A DNA stretch of 64,000 bases from Limnoperna fortunei (lineage: Eukaryota > Mollusca > Bivalvia > Mytilida > Modiolidae). Below are positions 25,030 through 35,946 of the stretch, piece by piece. The translations under genes were made by a program, and so were the position numbers. The notes under the pieces were generated by a model that worked only from the letters and a program-made list of their open reading frames with translations, was not told where the DNA came from and made no database searches. The stretch is taken from assembly GCA_944474755.1 (NCBI GenBank), contig OX104114.1, positions 28,233,220 to 28,297,219 of the forward strand, read 5' to 3'. The stretch's first letter is position 1, and each line of letters starts with the position of its first letter.

Positions 25030-25600
25030 TGTAATTGCAAGTATGCGATTTTACAAGGCTAAGCTGAGGACTTCCGAGTAGGAAGGGGAGGGGGAAGTAG
25101 TCACATGCTGTATAAGTGGTGGTAGGTATGTTCTGTGCTATTTTACGCCTGAATGATTTAATGGGGGTATAACTGTTTAGTATTTTCTTGCAAAAAGGAT
25201 TAAAGACCATAAAAGTGTATTGAGCGTTACGGACTATTCGAACAAACCCACCTGGCAATAAATTCTAGATTTAAAAAAAATATATTTTCAACAGGAATGA
25301 CGTTTGATAATTGTGCACATACCATTAATATTATCCACACATAACATTACTTAAAGGTCTCCATACATTTCGAAAATTCATACCTTCCTTACAAAACGGA
25401 CATGCAGGAACTAATTTAAAATTGGAGTAAGCTATATGCTTTCGAAATTTTTGAAAAAGGGGGATGGTGAGTTCTAAGGTTTACATTGGGTTCTTGTGAC
25501 AGATTTAGCACCTTACCCTGTTCATGAATTTCAGGGTAATTGTTTACCGAAAATTCAACTGGTTCCTTGCTACACATGTACCGGTCAACGTAATGTACAC
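25030..25600. other. Non-coding stretch, nothing recognised
   Basis: The unduplicated right flank of the LINE target. A 103-codon minus-strand frame (24,947-25,258) has no recognisable features. Confidence 0.4.
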
Positions 25601-25601
25601 A

Positions 25602-25709
25602 GGGTGCCTTTTCATAAAGCGATCGCTAATTAACGTGCTCGTTATCCCAAGCAATTTAAATGGGATAACGTTCACGTAAAGCCAACGATCGCTTTATGAA
25701 ACGGCACCC
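25602..25709. mobile_element. Palindromic MITE (family M3)
   Basis: A 108-bp near-perfect palindrome. The left end GGGTGCCTTTTCATAAAGCG is matched by the right end 'cgctttatgaaacggcaccc', and the arms continue inward through 'cgttatccca' and 'tgggataacg'. Few mismatches. No coding content. Confidence 0.85.
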
Positions 25710-25723
25710 AGCTGTGATGGTTA

Positions 25724-25819
25724 CAAGGCGACTGTAGCGTCTTCCAGTGAAGTGGCAAGGCGACTGTAGAGTCTTCCAGTGAAGTGGCAAGGCCAATTTA
25801 GCGTCTATAAGTGAAGTGA
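25724..25819 (+). repeat. Three-copy 32-bp tandem repeat
   Basis: Units at 25,724-25,755, 25,756-25,787 and 25,788-25,819. The first two differ at one base (CAAGGCGACTGTAG then cGTCTTCC or aGTCTTCC). The third is diverged. Confidence 0.9.
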
Positions 25820-25829
25820 CAAATAAGCT

Positions 25830-26655
25830 TCGTAACATTCTTAAACTACGTCTGGTTTGTCTTTCAGAATTCTTTTCTCCATTTACGTATTAATAGCAAC
25901 AATTCAAAGTTATTGTATTGTAGCTAAAAATTTAAAGGTCAGCAAATTGCCTTTAGATGTTTTCTGTTAGGAGGCTACAGGAAATCATGAGTGGGGACAA
26001 ATTCCAGATCCGCTATGCAGTCAGATTTCCGGTGAAACTATAACAATAGAATCGGAGCTCTCTATTATAGAAGGTACAAAAGTAATGTACCCATGTTTAT
26101 TCGGTTGCCATGCAAATTAAAAGTTATTTAGCACATTGACTGACAAAAGTTTTCGTTTACTATCTATTGGTTTAAAAATTAAAGACAACTTTGCAAAGTT
26201 ACAAGAACAACGGATATTTAATACCTCTGTTTTGATCAGAAAACATGAAAAACAGGGGGTGTATTCTTAAGTGCTGCAAAAAATGCACCAATTTTAATTT
26301 CGATGAAAAAACTTCCATAGATTTCTGAAATATTCATCTTTCACATGTGTAATTTTTGACTTGTGACGACCTTCCGTTTTTGAGAAAAAAATTTTGAAGT
26401 CGAGCATTATTTCTGTTGCTGTTCATTCATGTGTGATCATTTTCGGTGTGTTCGTATATGAAACAGATGAACAAGGTGCGTGTGATTTGCAATCGGGTTA
26501 TGTAAAAAATCTCGTTTTAGTGCGATACATTTTTATTTTAAAGGTGTTTAAATTTGAAAATAAATAGAGTAAAAAATAATGACAATAATATCTATTTTTT
26601 TTAAATGAAGTAACACATGAAAATAAGCGTTTTTTTCAGTAGCATTCGTCACATT
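25830..26655. other. Non-coding stretch, nothing recognised
   Basis: AT-rich, no supported feature. Confidence 0.4.
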
Positions 26656-26660
26656 CTGTG

Positions 26661-27375
26661 CGAGGGTACGATTATTCGCTCTAGTTCTCTATCACTAAAA
26701 TTTATTGAAATATCAGCAATTTACTTCAAGCCACGGATCGTTCCCTATTTTTCGATCTAAATTGGTTTCTATTACACGATGATTGTGTTGAAAATATTTT
26801 AGCAGTTTAATTTCTATAACAACCGAACATTTCATTGAACGTTTTTATAACATTTTTAATCTGCCGTGTCGCTGCGTATCTTAAATGCGTCAAATTAAGA
26901 CTTTATTATTAACAATGTCTTGTGTATATAGCTAATATGTTGGTAGAAAGTGTATTATTTTGTTGGTTTTTTTTATTCTTCAAATAGTTCGATAAAATAA
27001 TTGTTCGCATAAATGGCACAGAACAGCGATCCCTGTATGACTAATACTTATTTTTTTAGTTTAGTTGAACTGTATTAGCATGGGCAAAAAGGCGTTTATA
27101 AGAGCGTTGGATGGCAGAGGGGTCTCGGACTACTTATTTTCTAGCAAATGCTACATGTGGGGACAACAAGGCAGAACAATTAACACTAGAAGACCAACAT
27201 CGTGTGTGCAAAACGTGACACGGACTTAATAAGTCGCAAGTTCGCAAGACAAAACCTTTCAAAATGATCTAAATTGTAAGAAAGAAATTCAAATCACCTT
27301 GCTGTATATTTCTTTATTTCTTTAATAAATATGAACGCCCCCCCCCCTCCTCAGAACGAATCATCGTACCCTCGC
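26661..27375. mobile_element. Possible ~715-bp non-autonomous DNA element
   Basis: The sequence GCGAGGGTACGATTATTCG near 26,661 is matched in inverted orientation by 'cgaatcatcgtaccctcgc' near 27,357-27,375, with one mismatch over 19 bases; the next bases inward also pair (TCT with AGA). No open reading frame lies between. The right end abuts a C10 run (27,338-27,347). The flanking duplication was not resolved. Confidence 0.45.
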
Positions 27376-27379
27376 TTTT

Positions 27380-30300
27380 TTGGCGTTAATCCGACAAATC
27401 TTAAACTAACTTCGGATTATAACGGCAGTAAAAATCGGCCTACCACCCCTTCAAAAAAGATTTTCCATTAGGAAAAAACAGTAAAGGACAATTTAAGAAT
27501 CTGAAAATAATTTGGGAATGCAAAGTATTTTCAAGTTATCAGTAATAGCCTAAATAGAATTAAAAAAACATTTTTAGCCTACACGGCCTGCCATATCACA
27601 ATCAATTACCGGACTTGAATCCTTTTACCATTACCTTACTTTTAGACTTGTCTCCCTTAATTACATTTAAGTGCTGCGAATTTTGCACCACGTTAAAATT
27701 ACTTCAAACAAACTTAAATCAAATCTATATATAATTACCTTTGTCCCATAGAAGATCCAATTTGTGACTACATCGGGAACAGTGTTTTAAAAATTTTCAA
27801 AGGTCTGCCAACATTTTCTAAAGTTGTTCCTTGACGATGGAAAAATGTCTATAGCTACTTTTTAGATGGACTGTAATTTTGTGCTGTTATTGCTCGATGG
27901 AGGAAGCATTCGCGTCTTAGAATATCATAGTATTGTGTATTCTTGAGTTGAACTGTATTAGCTGTGTACATGTTTCAAGTCCAGTCAAAAACTTCGCGTC
28001 AATACGAAAATGGAGGTCTTTCCAAGGGAGATGATTCGATGTCACCACAAATCGGACTGTATGGGAACTCTTTACAAACTTCAACACTACAAATTTCGTG
28101 AGCATTATTAGCACCAATTTATATTAGCTTCAACATGCAAGTTTGGTACGTTCATGCATTAATTCCGTGACAATTAATGCCTTTCTTCATTAGAGCATGT
28201 CTGATTGATTTGTGTATTTATTATTACTCAGACGCCTGCGCGGCTCTCCTGAGCGCCCAAAAACAAGTAGTTTCAGAGAAGAATTTAATTCTTCGAGAAG
28301 ATTTACGTCTAGGGGTCATCAATAGTATACTTACTAAAATTATAAAATCTTTCAAAAAATATTCAATGTTGTTAAGTTTTGCAAACATTTAATCTTGTTG
28401 CATAAGATATTCTTTTTGTTAAAAAATGTTAACTTGTATATATATATAAATTTGTAAATATTCTCTAAAAAAAGAAAAATTTCTAGATACAAGTGATAAT
28501 TTATATAATAAACAAAAACATCAGTAAATAGGGGAGATAACCTCAAACTGTATATTATATGAAATTTTTCGCTAATTGTCACCTAAGAAAACTCCAAAAC
28601 AGCCGATCCTTCTTCATTTCTATTGTATAAATACTCGTTACGATGAGTTGTATTCTTTGTTATCATACCAACAATATTTCAAAATTGTCATTTACTTGTT
28701 ATTGTGACTAAATTAGATTTTACGCCATTTGTAGTAATTTTCAGCTTTATTTTATCTGGGGAACAATGGCGGATCCAGAATTTCCAATAAAGGGGACCTG
28801 CTCTGGACATTTTTTTTTAAAGATACAGAAGCTTTTACACGTGGGAGCTAATAGATGTATTTTATAGATGCTGCTGTTGGAAGGGTCCTTGCCCCCGCCC
28901 ATGATCCGTCACTTGGAGAAATCCAATACGTTCTCATACAATGAGAAAGCTCAAGATTAATTTCCTGAATGGTAAGTTATAGTCACTTGTATCGTTTATT
29001 CATTAATTTTTGACTCGGAAGAAGCATCAGTTGCAAAAATTGTATCTACTAGTGATAGAAATACTTTGATGTATTTTTTCATTGTCCTCTATACTTGTCT
29101 ATTATCTGTTTATGCTGTATTGTCATGTTTGTCCAAAATCCTCTATATTATTTACATATTAGCTACACTAATGTATCTCCTTTAAAATTCTGCCGAGATC
29201 AAAAAAATTCAAAGTCGCTACATTATTAAGTATCTATTTATATCTGTCGAAACAAATTAAATTTTTTCAATATGCCTTGCTTTCCTTTCACCGAAAACAT
29301 TACTTCATTACATTTGAACTTATTTTTTTATTGTATCTGTATTAAACTCAGGACGGTGCTCTTGCACATCTCTCCTGAGTACCCAAAAACAAGTGGTTTC
29401 AGAGAAGAATTTTTGAAATTCTTCGAGAAGATTGGGTAAATAAGAAGCGTTTCAAATTTAAAAATTATAAACATTAATGTCTTTAAAATATATTTACTAT
29501 ATTTAATATTTGCAAAATAATCATTTTGTTTTAAAAAAAAAGGTATGTAGTTTATATGATTGTGTATGCTAAATTAGCAAAATTAATGCTTTTGGTCTTT
29601 AATTTAGGATAGTCACAACTTAAAGTTAAAAAAGTTATTAAAACATAAACACGCAATAAACAGGGGGAATAATCCAAAATACACAAATGCGATCTGCATG
29701 ATTTATGTGGGGGAATAATCCAAAATACACTTCTTTTTGTATCTATTATCTGTTTTCTTCATTTAATGACAATAAAGATATATTAATTATATTGGCCCTG
29801 TGAATATAATGCAGTGGGTAAGTCTTTACATAATGGAACCTTGTGAATTCACGGGGGGGGGGGGGGGAGGGGGTTCAACTGACATTTCAAACTATGGTCA
29901 ACTATATGAACATGCAGTTCCATTAATAAAACCCCTTATTTCATGTTTATTTTCAACATTTTGTAATCGGATATTGATATTTTATGTTTATAGTGACTTT
30001 CAAATAATAATAAACATGTAAAAGACCGATAAAAATAATAAATATATTAAACGTGAAATGGGAGGTTTTATGTTATGGAACCTATGAACAGGGTAGCCCT
30101 TTTCATTAAAAAATATATCATTGGGTAGTAAATATATCAATGCCCTTAATTCTCGTCTAAACTAGTAAACGGTGACCTAAGAAATTAAGAGTGCTCTTTT
30201 AACATCACGTAGTTAAACGGTGTTGAATAAACCAATGTCTTGCACTGAAATGGATGTTAATGTGTTGATATGAATACCCAGAGACGCGATTCTCTGTCAT

Positions 30301-30555
30301 TGCAACATGTTGCTCCATTTATAAAAAAGTCACTTATACCGAGGAAAGTGTAACCTGTGATTGCATGATTCACCACTACTGACAATATTTTTATCTATCA
30401 CATATAGTTATTATTCTTTACTTAAATGCACTTAAACAGTCTTGTGTGTTTAAGGTATCAATGTTTATTTGTAATTGTTTATTTGTGTGCTTTTAACCCT
30501 TAGGGGTATAATTATGCATCATTGAATAAAGTACATCATATCGCCAAGAAAGGAA
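27380..30555. other. Non-coding stretch with a small dispersed motif and a G-run
   Basis: A motif of about 60 bp, with 'tctcctgag', 'cccaaaaacaagt' and 'gtttcagagaagaattt', occurs at about 28,236-28,305 and, diverged, at about 29,365-29,435. 'gggggaataatccaaaa' recurs near 29,660 and 29,708. There is a G15-A-G5 run at 29,853-29,873. No gene is supported. Confidence 0.5.
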
Positions 30556-30559
30556 ATAA

Positions 30560-31021
30560 AGGCATAACAGTAGTAAATGTGTACCAGTAACAAGTTACCA
30601 GATTGTGTACCCTACATTAAGTACAGTACTGAATACTTCATTGTGTTCTGATTCGGTAAATAGTGGTTAGATGTGTACAATTTTTTAGCTGTAAGCTCCT
30701 GCATCAATTAAGTTTTAAAAAGTGGTAAAATTTTTCTCAGATCTTGCAAGATAAAATTTTGGTAATTTTTTAAACAATGTAGTATTTTTACATTCACTGC
30801 ATTAGAAATTGCATGTAAAAGTGGGAGCGTCTCAAAATGTTCTAACTAGCGAAAAAAGGAATTGGTCACGGATATATATGGCATATATTTTTTAAATGGT
30901 AAATGAAAGTTTATTAATTTCCTAGTCCAGGTAAATGCTGATCAATGTTAGAAAGGTATGCAAATCACAGAAATGTTAGTGTTTTCGACTATAGCCAAAA
31001 CATTTACTACTGTGCTACCTA
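30560..31021 (+). repeat. 462-bp direct repeat, copy 1
   Basis: From 'aggcataacagtagtaaat' to 'actgtgctaccta'. It is identical to 32,252-32,713 except for one C/T difference (ctgattcgg versus ctgatttgg) by eye, and has no indel. The copies are 1.23 kb apart. The ends are not TG..CA and no coding sequence lies between, so an LTR element is not supported; a recent duplication or a non-autonomous element is possible. Confidence 0.95.
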
Positions 31022-32251
31022 TATGTCAGATGATGTTTTGTGGATTTTTATATCTGAGAGTACATCAAGGTTATTTTTTGCATAGATTGTGGTATCTCTT
31101 GTTGAAACTAACTGAAGGCAGTACTCAGAAAGAAGGTATTGTCTAATGGACACTATAAAAACTGCTAAGTCAGCACTTTTTGCATTTTTCTATATACACA
31201 TATTAAAAAACCACATACAATCACAGGAAAGTGTTATCCTGTCTTTATTCCATTTTAACTTTCTTTCTGTATGATCATCTTTACTTTTCGCAATGAATTG
31301 GGCATATTCATGGGCATAAAATTAAATTTCAATATAAAAAATTAGGCCAAAAATAAGGTAAATTTCAAACCGTACTGATCAGTTTGAACTTTGGCTCAAT
31401 TTCTCCCAAAGTTTTGATATGACAATGAAAACCTTTGGCTGAAAACTAGATTTTGTCCCCCAATTGCTGAATTTAGGGCCACAATTAAGCATATTAATAG
31501 GAACAAGTTCAAATTTTTTAAAATTTTGGTCCAAAATAAGCAAAAATGGTAATGTATTGTCTATAAAAGTGATTATTATGCACATGATTTAACAAAACCT
31601 GTTCAACAGATGTTTTGTAAAGGCATAATAAGGGTCAAAATATCCAACTTAAAAGAGAAAACAGATTTCCTTTACTTAAGTAGAATTTTTTGTGGAATTT
31701 AGTGTTATCAACAGCCTTTGACTGAAATATTGGTACTTTTATTTTGCACTAATTGAGGAATAAAACAGGTTAAATTAAAATTTGTTCATTTATTTGTACT
31801 TGTTTAATATGTTTTCTTGTCTAAAAGCACAATATTGTTAATTTGAAGCCACTTTGAAACAATTTAGGGGACAATATGGCATAGTTTAAAAGATGGAGTG
31901 GTCAGCTATTGAAAGCCACCATATCTTAGTGTGCCAGCATAGATTGGGCTGGCCAATAGTATAATATAAGGCTAGTGCATTTAAAGGGTATCTGTTATAG
32001 AACTTTGATATTATTTTCTTATTTAAAAGTGCTGGGGCAGTGACAGATATGCAAATTTTTATTCTGAAGATGTCTTTAAACACATGTTATATACATATGC
32101 AATTTTTCTCCTTGGGTAGGGCTAAAGAATAGAAGAATTTTTCAAGAACACTTTGAATACCAATATATCTTTTATTGATTTTAATTCAAATATGACCTAT
32201 GTACTTGATGTAGAAATATTGGCTAAATTGGTTCTCTTGCAAACTTGGTAT
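31022..32251. other. 1.23-kb non-coding spacer between the 462-bp repeats
   Basis: AT-rich, with no RT, gag or protease-like frame and no primer-binding-site-like sequence that I recognise directly after copy 1. Confidence 0.6.
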
Positions 32252-32713
32252 AGGCATAACAGTAGTAAATGTGTACCAGTAACAAGTTACCAGATTGTGT
32301 ACCCTACATTAAGTACAGTACTGAATACTTCATTGTGTTCTGATTTGGTAAATAGTGGTTAGATGTGTACAATTTTTTAGCTGTAAGCTCCTGCATCAAT
32401 TAAGTTTTAAAAAGTGGTAAAATTTTTCTCAGATCTTGCAAGATAAAATTTTGGTAATTTTTTAAACAATGTAGTATTTTTACATTCACTGCATTAGAAA
32501 TTGCATGTAAAAGTGGGAGCGTCTCAAAATGTTCTAACTAGCGAAAAAAGGAATTGGTCACGGATATATATGGCATATATTTTTTAAATGGTAAATGAAA
32601 GTTTATTAATTTCCTAGTCCAGGTAAATGCTGATCAATGTTAGAAAGGTATGCAAATCACAGAAATGTTAGTGTTTTCGACTATAGCCAAAACATTTACT
32701 ACTGTGCTACCTA
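32252..32713 (+). repeat. 462-bp direct repeat, copy 2
   Basis: Second copy of 30,560-31,021 with a single base difference. Its flanks (before: aaacttggtat; after: aacaatgggaa) differ from those of copy 1. Confidence 0.95.
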
Positions 32714-32866
32714 AACAATGGGAAAATAAGTTCTAAAAGAAATCTCATGTCTTAAGATGTCGCTTCAAATTTAAGGTAGCTTGGTATGAATAGGACGTGT
32801 TTACAAATCTGTACGCAGAAATGTACCTAAAAGCACCCTTAATGATTGTTGAAAAATTGTTGGTAT

Positions 32867-33188
32867 ACAGGGAAATTTTGTTCACGTGGATTTCACATGA
32901 AATTAATGTGAAATTCACGTGAAAAATTTAACGTGAATTTCACGTTAAATGAGCAATTTAAAGTGAATTTCACAGGAAGTTCACGTGAAAAAATGTTCTC
33001 AACATTTTTAATGTTCTATAACTTTCACGCAATTCTATAAATATTTAGAAATAAATTCTGATTTTTCAGAATTTTCATGTGAAATTCACGTGAAAAAGTT
33101 AACGTGAAATTCATGTGAGTTTGACATGATATTAACGTGAATTTCACATTAATTTCATGTGAAATCCCCGAGAACAAACTTTCCCTGT
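32867..33188. mobile_element. Palindromic MITE (family M4) rich in TTCACGTGAA
   Basis: A 322-bp element with termini ACAGGGAAA and TTTCCCTGT. The arms contain paired 'gatttcacatgaaattaa' and 'ttaatttcatgtgaaatc' segments. The arms are themselves built from repeats of TTCACGTGAA and AACGTGAATTTCACGTT-like words, so the element is a palindrome of smaller palindromes. CACGTG occurs at least four times. The flanks (tat before, tta after) would suit a short T/A-type target, unproven. Confidence 0.8.
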
Positions 33189-33345
33189 TTAGAGCAGCAG
33201 CACGTCCCCGGGTAGCGGATAGGGGAGACCCGCTTGTTGGGGGTTGTCAGGTCATAATACGGAAAGCCTAGCCGCGGACCATAGTGGGTAACGTGTTTGA
33301 GTGCCATGCGAAAAAGAGTAGGCTCATTGTAGCCGCTGTTATATT
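33189..33345 (+). mobile_element. SINE (family B) internal fragment, plus strand
   Basis: It contains 'ccgggtagcggatagggga', 'gggggttgtcaggtcataat', 'acggaaagcctagccgcgg' and 'ggtaacgtgtttga', as in the reference copy at 18,851-19,350. It lies directly against MITE M4. Both ends are incomplete. Confidence 0.7.
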
Positions 33346-33349
33346 TGTT

Positions 33350-34680
33350 GTATAAATAAACATAAATAATGATATCCGCAGTCAACAAGGTCCATATCTA
33401 GCTAGTAGATATGTCACTAGTCCAGGAAGTTCCTCAAAATATAAAACACCACATTTAAGCAGAAAAGTCAGCCAAATTCTAAGACAGGTTTTAAAGTGTA
33501 CTGAAGATTACCGAAATCCAGAAAAGATTTTATTCTTAACAGCTTAAGTTCTTTCATTGTTCGCCAACAATAAATGTTTGCAAACATCAAACACAACTAA
33601 CGTCAAAGAACCTCATCTCTCATTTAGAAACTATTGAGATGGTTTTAGGGGGGGTTTTGATTTTTAAACTTAAGATTTATATTGAATGGTGTAAATTTTT
33701 ATCTTCTGTCAATTTTGCATGTATGATAACTTGAAATAGAAAGATGTTTATGCCACTGTATTTTGTTCCTTCATTTTTCGCTTTTTCGGCGAATTTGTGC
33801 TCCGTTCTTTTTTTACTGCTTTAACTTTAAGGTTTAGTGGCTCTTTCTTGTTAAGTTGTATTTTGCAGCTTTTATATTGGCGGAAAAACTGCTTGAATCA
33901 CATTCAATACAACACAACACATTAATTCACGTGTTTTGCATTGACTCTTGAATAGTATTAAAATAGAACAACCCAAATATCAAAGCTGAAAATATAATAT
34001 ACGATAAAAAGTTATATAAGTAGACCCTATTTTTCCCCATGAAAAGCATTCGTCAGGGGTTGTCAATCATTTATTAATTTTACAATATTTTGCTGAATTT
34101 TATTAAATTAATGTCTGCAAGTACTGGAGTTCGTTATTATGTCTCCCAAACGAATATTGTCCGGTTTCCTATCATTATTCTTTTTCTTTCTTCATTTCTT
34201 TGTTTTTCTTCGTTTCTCGTTCAATCTTGTCCGCATAATTTCTCTGAGATTTGTATTTGGGTGTTTTCAACATGCTCAAGATTAGGTGTTCGTTTAAGAG
34301 ACATTTTTGTTTGCATCCCATGCAACACAGTTATTACTAGTTATATTTATTTTGCACCGACTGTTTAGGCTGATTGGCATGCTTGGAATTCTCGAGACTT
34401 TAGTCCAAACCCATGGAAATGCTTTGTAAGCATGCCCGATCTACATAAAACAGATAAAGTATCTGAGACTCGATCCTAATAGTTTGTCTGGTTAATGTGA
34501 CATTTCCAACTGTATAGACATGCACTTTTAGTCTGCAGACATAAAGGATACTAACTTATTTCTGTCTTCTTGTATATAATATAGTAAGAATGATACACTT
34601 AGCCATTAAATAGCAGTTTTAGTCTCGCCATTAAATAGCAATAACATCTAAGGTGTTTCTGGCACTATAGAATGTTTTGA
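33350..34680. other. Non-coding stretch, nothing firm
   Basis: AT-rich. Near 34,137-34,330 a 'tgtctcccaaacgaat' stretch with a long pyrimidine tract resembles degenerate dispersed repeat DNA; the 92-codon frame over it has no domain. Confidence 0.35.
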
Positions 34681-34683
34681 TAG

Positions 34684-34812
34684 TTTTTATTTACTGGACT
34701 CCAAAATTATTGCAAGTTTTCTTGATGTCATGCAGGAATGATTACCCAAAACTCCGGCTTCCTCTCCCAATAATATAGCTGAACATTGCTTAAAATAGCG
34801 TTGAACCCGATT
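34684..34812 (+). mobile_element. SINE (family A) 3' fragment, plus strand
   Basis: 'actccggcttcctctcccaa' followed by 'atatagctgaacattgctt' and 'agcgttgaaccc' matches the 3' half of the SINE at 44,170-44,446, diverged. Confidence 0.5.
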
Positions 34813-34819
34813 CTTAAAG

Positions 34820-35665
34820 CAAACGCACATAAAACCTATAACGACCATAAAAACTGTCCAGAGATAATCCTTGAACTCCAATTATCAATCTTCATATGTA
34901 AATTCAACAAAAAAGATTATATGTTTTCACGTTTTATATATAAAATGCATAACAGTATAGTGTTTCTTTTAGGCCGCGTGATTTCTTCATCGTAGCTGGT
35001 GTTGCTTCATAAGAATTGATAACAGATGGTCTGAAAAACACAATTTGAAAAATCATTTTTAAATCATGTGCAAAACAGAGTAAAAATTTGCTATAGGAAA
35101 CACAAAACCGTTTTCACCTCTATACATGCAGACATATTCTTTAACGCAAATCGCTTTATGGTAATAAACATTCAATGTTCCAAGTAATTAAAGCTGTATT
35201 TTTCATTTAAAAATGTAGGCGGAGTTGCACCTACGAATGTATATTGATGAAATAATTTTAGACTATTTTATAAAATTTAAAAGTGGTATAACTCATTGAA
35301 TTTTTTCAATTAACCTGTCGTAATGATATGTTTATCTAAATATGGTGATGAACAAACATGCAGAGGATCGAGGAATTTTTATAATGTAGGAGTTTCAAGT
35401 ACAGGTCAAAAGGGACGAAAACTCCTTCAATATGGCATCGATATGCAAATCCCTGTACAGTGTATGTGATTTTGTCTTTGTATCCAGATCTACGAAGATA
35501 TTACAGCATTACGAAAAATAATTTTGGTAAGACAACATACATAATACATGTATTATATTTTAAATCTAAGGCCCCACGTCCACCAAATAAAAAATATGGT
35601 AAACTAACTTTGTGAAGAAATCTTATGCTTCAACAGTTTTGGGTCAAACTAATTTCTTCAAATGT
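34820..35665. other. Sequence 3' of the ZU5/death-domain gene
   Basis: It lies downstream of the gene's stop codon on the minus strand. I see no AATAAA or ATTAAA on the minus strand close to the stop, so the 3' end of the transcript is not placed. Confidence 0.4.
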
Positions 35666-35946
35666 CTAAGGACTATTGAAAACAAAGTTTTTGATAAATT
35701 TACCTGCAACATATTTGCATCCAATTTTTCTCACACACCTAGTGAGATTTCGTAACCAATTTTGTTTTCCTTTTAAAGTCCATTTTGTTAGCATATCCGA
35801 ACACCTGTCGTGATCTGTGTGTCCAGAATTATAAAGCTCGTTAATATTTGCTAGTGAAAAGCCCAGCTCTGATGCCAATTCTTTCCATCTTGCAACAATA
35901 TTAGGACTTTTCAGAAGAATATTCAAAGTTTTCTGAACAGTATGCT
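35666..35946 (-). CDS. Exon 11: death domain 2 and stop
   Basis: 281 nt including the stop. Encodes HTVQKTLNILLKSPNIVARW, then KELASELGFSLANINELYNS and onwards through MLTKWTLKGKQNW to VRKIGCKYVAGK. 'W-x2-LA-x-eLG', 'l-x3-W' and the last helix mark a second, distinct death domain. A possible GTAAAT donor directly after ...YVAG (exon end at 35,704) means a further small 3' exon cannot be excluded; read-through gives KFIKNFVFNSP then stop. Confidence 0.85.

Noticed and set aside
30560..32713. LTR retrotransposon
   Set aside because: The direct repeats lack TG..CA ends, and there is no gag/pol-like frame or recognisable primer-binding site between them.
34090..34368. 92-codon hydrophobic plus-strand frame
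   Set aside because: The Phe/Ser/Leu-rich composition reflects a long pyrimidine tract in probable repeat DNA; no signal or domain pattern beyond that.
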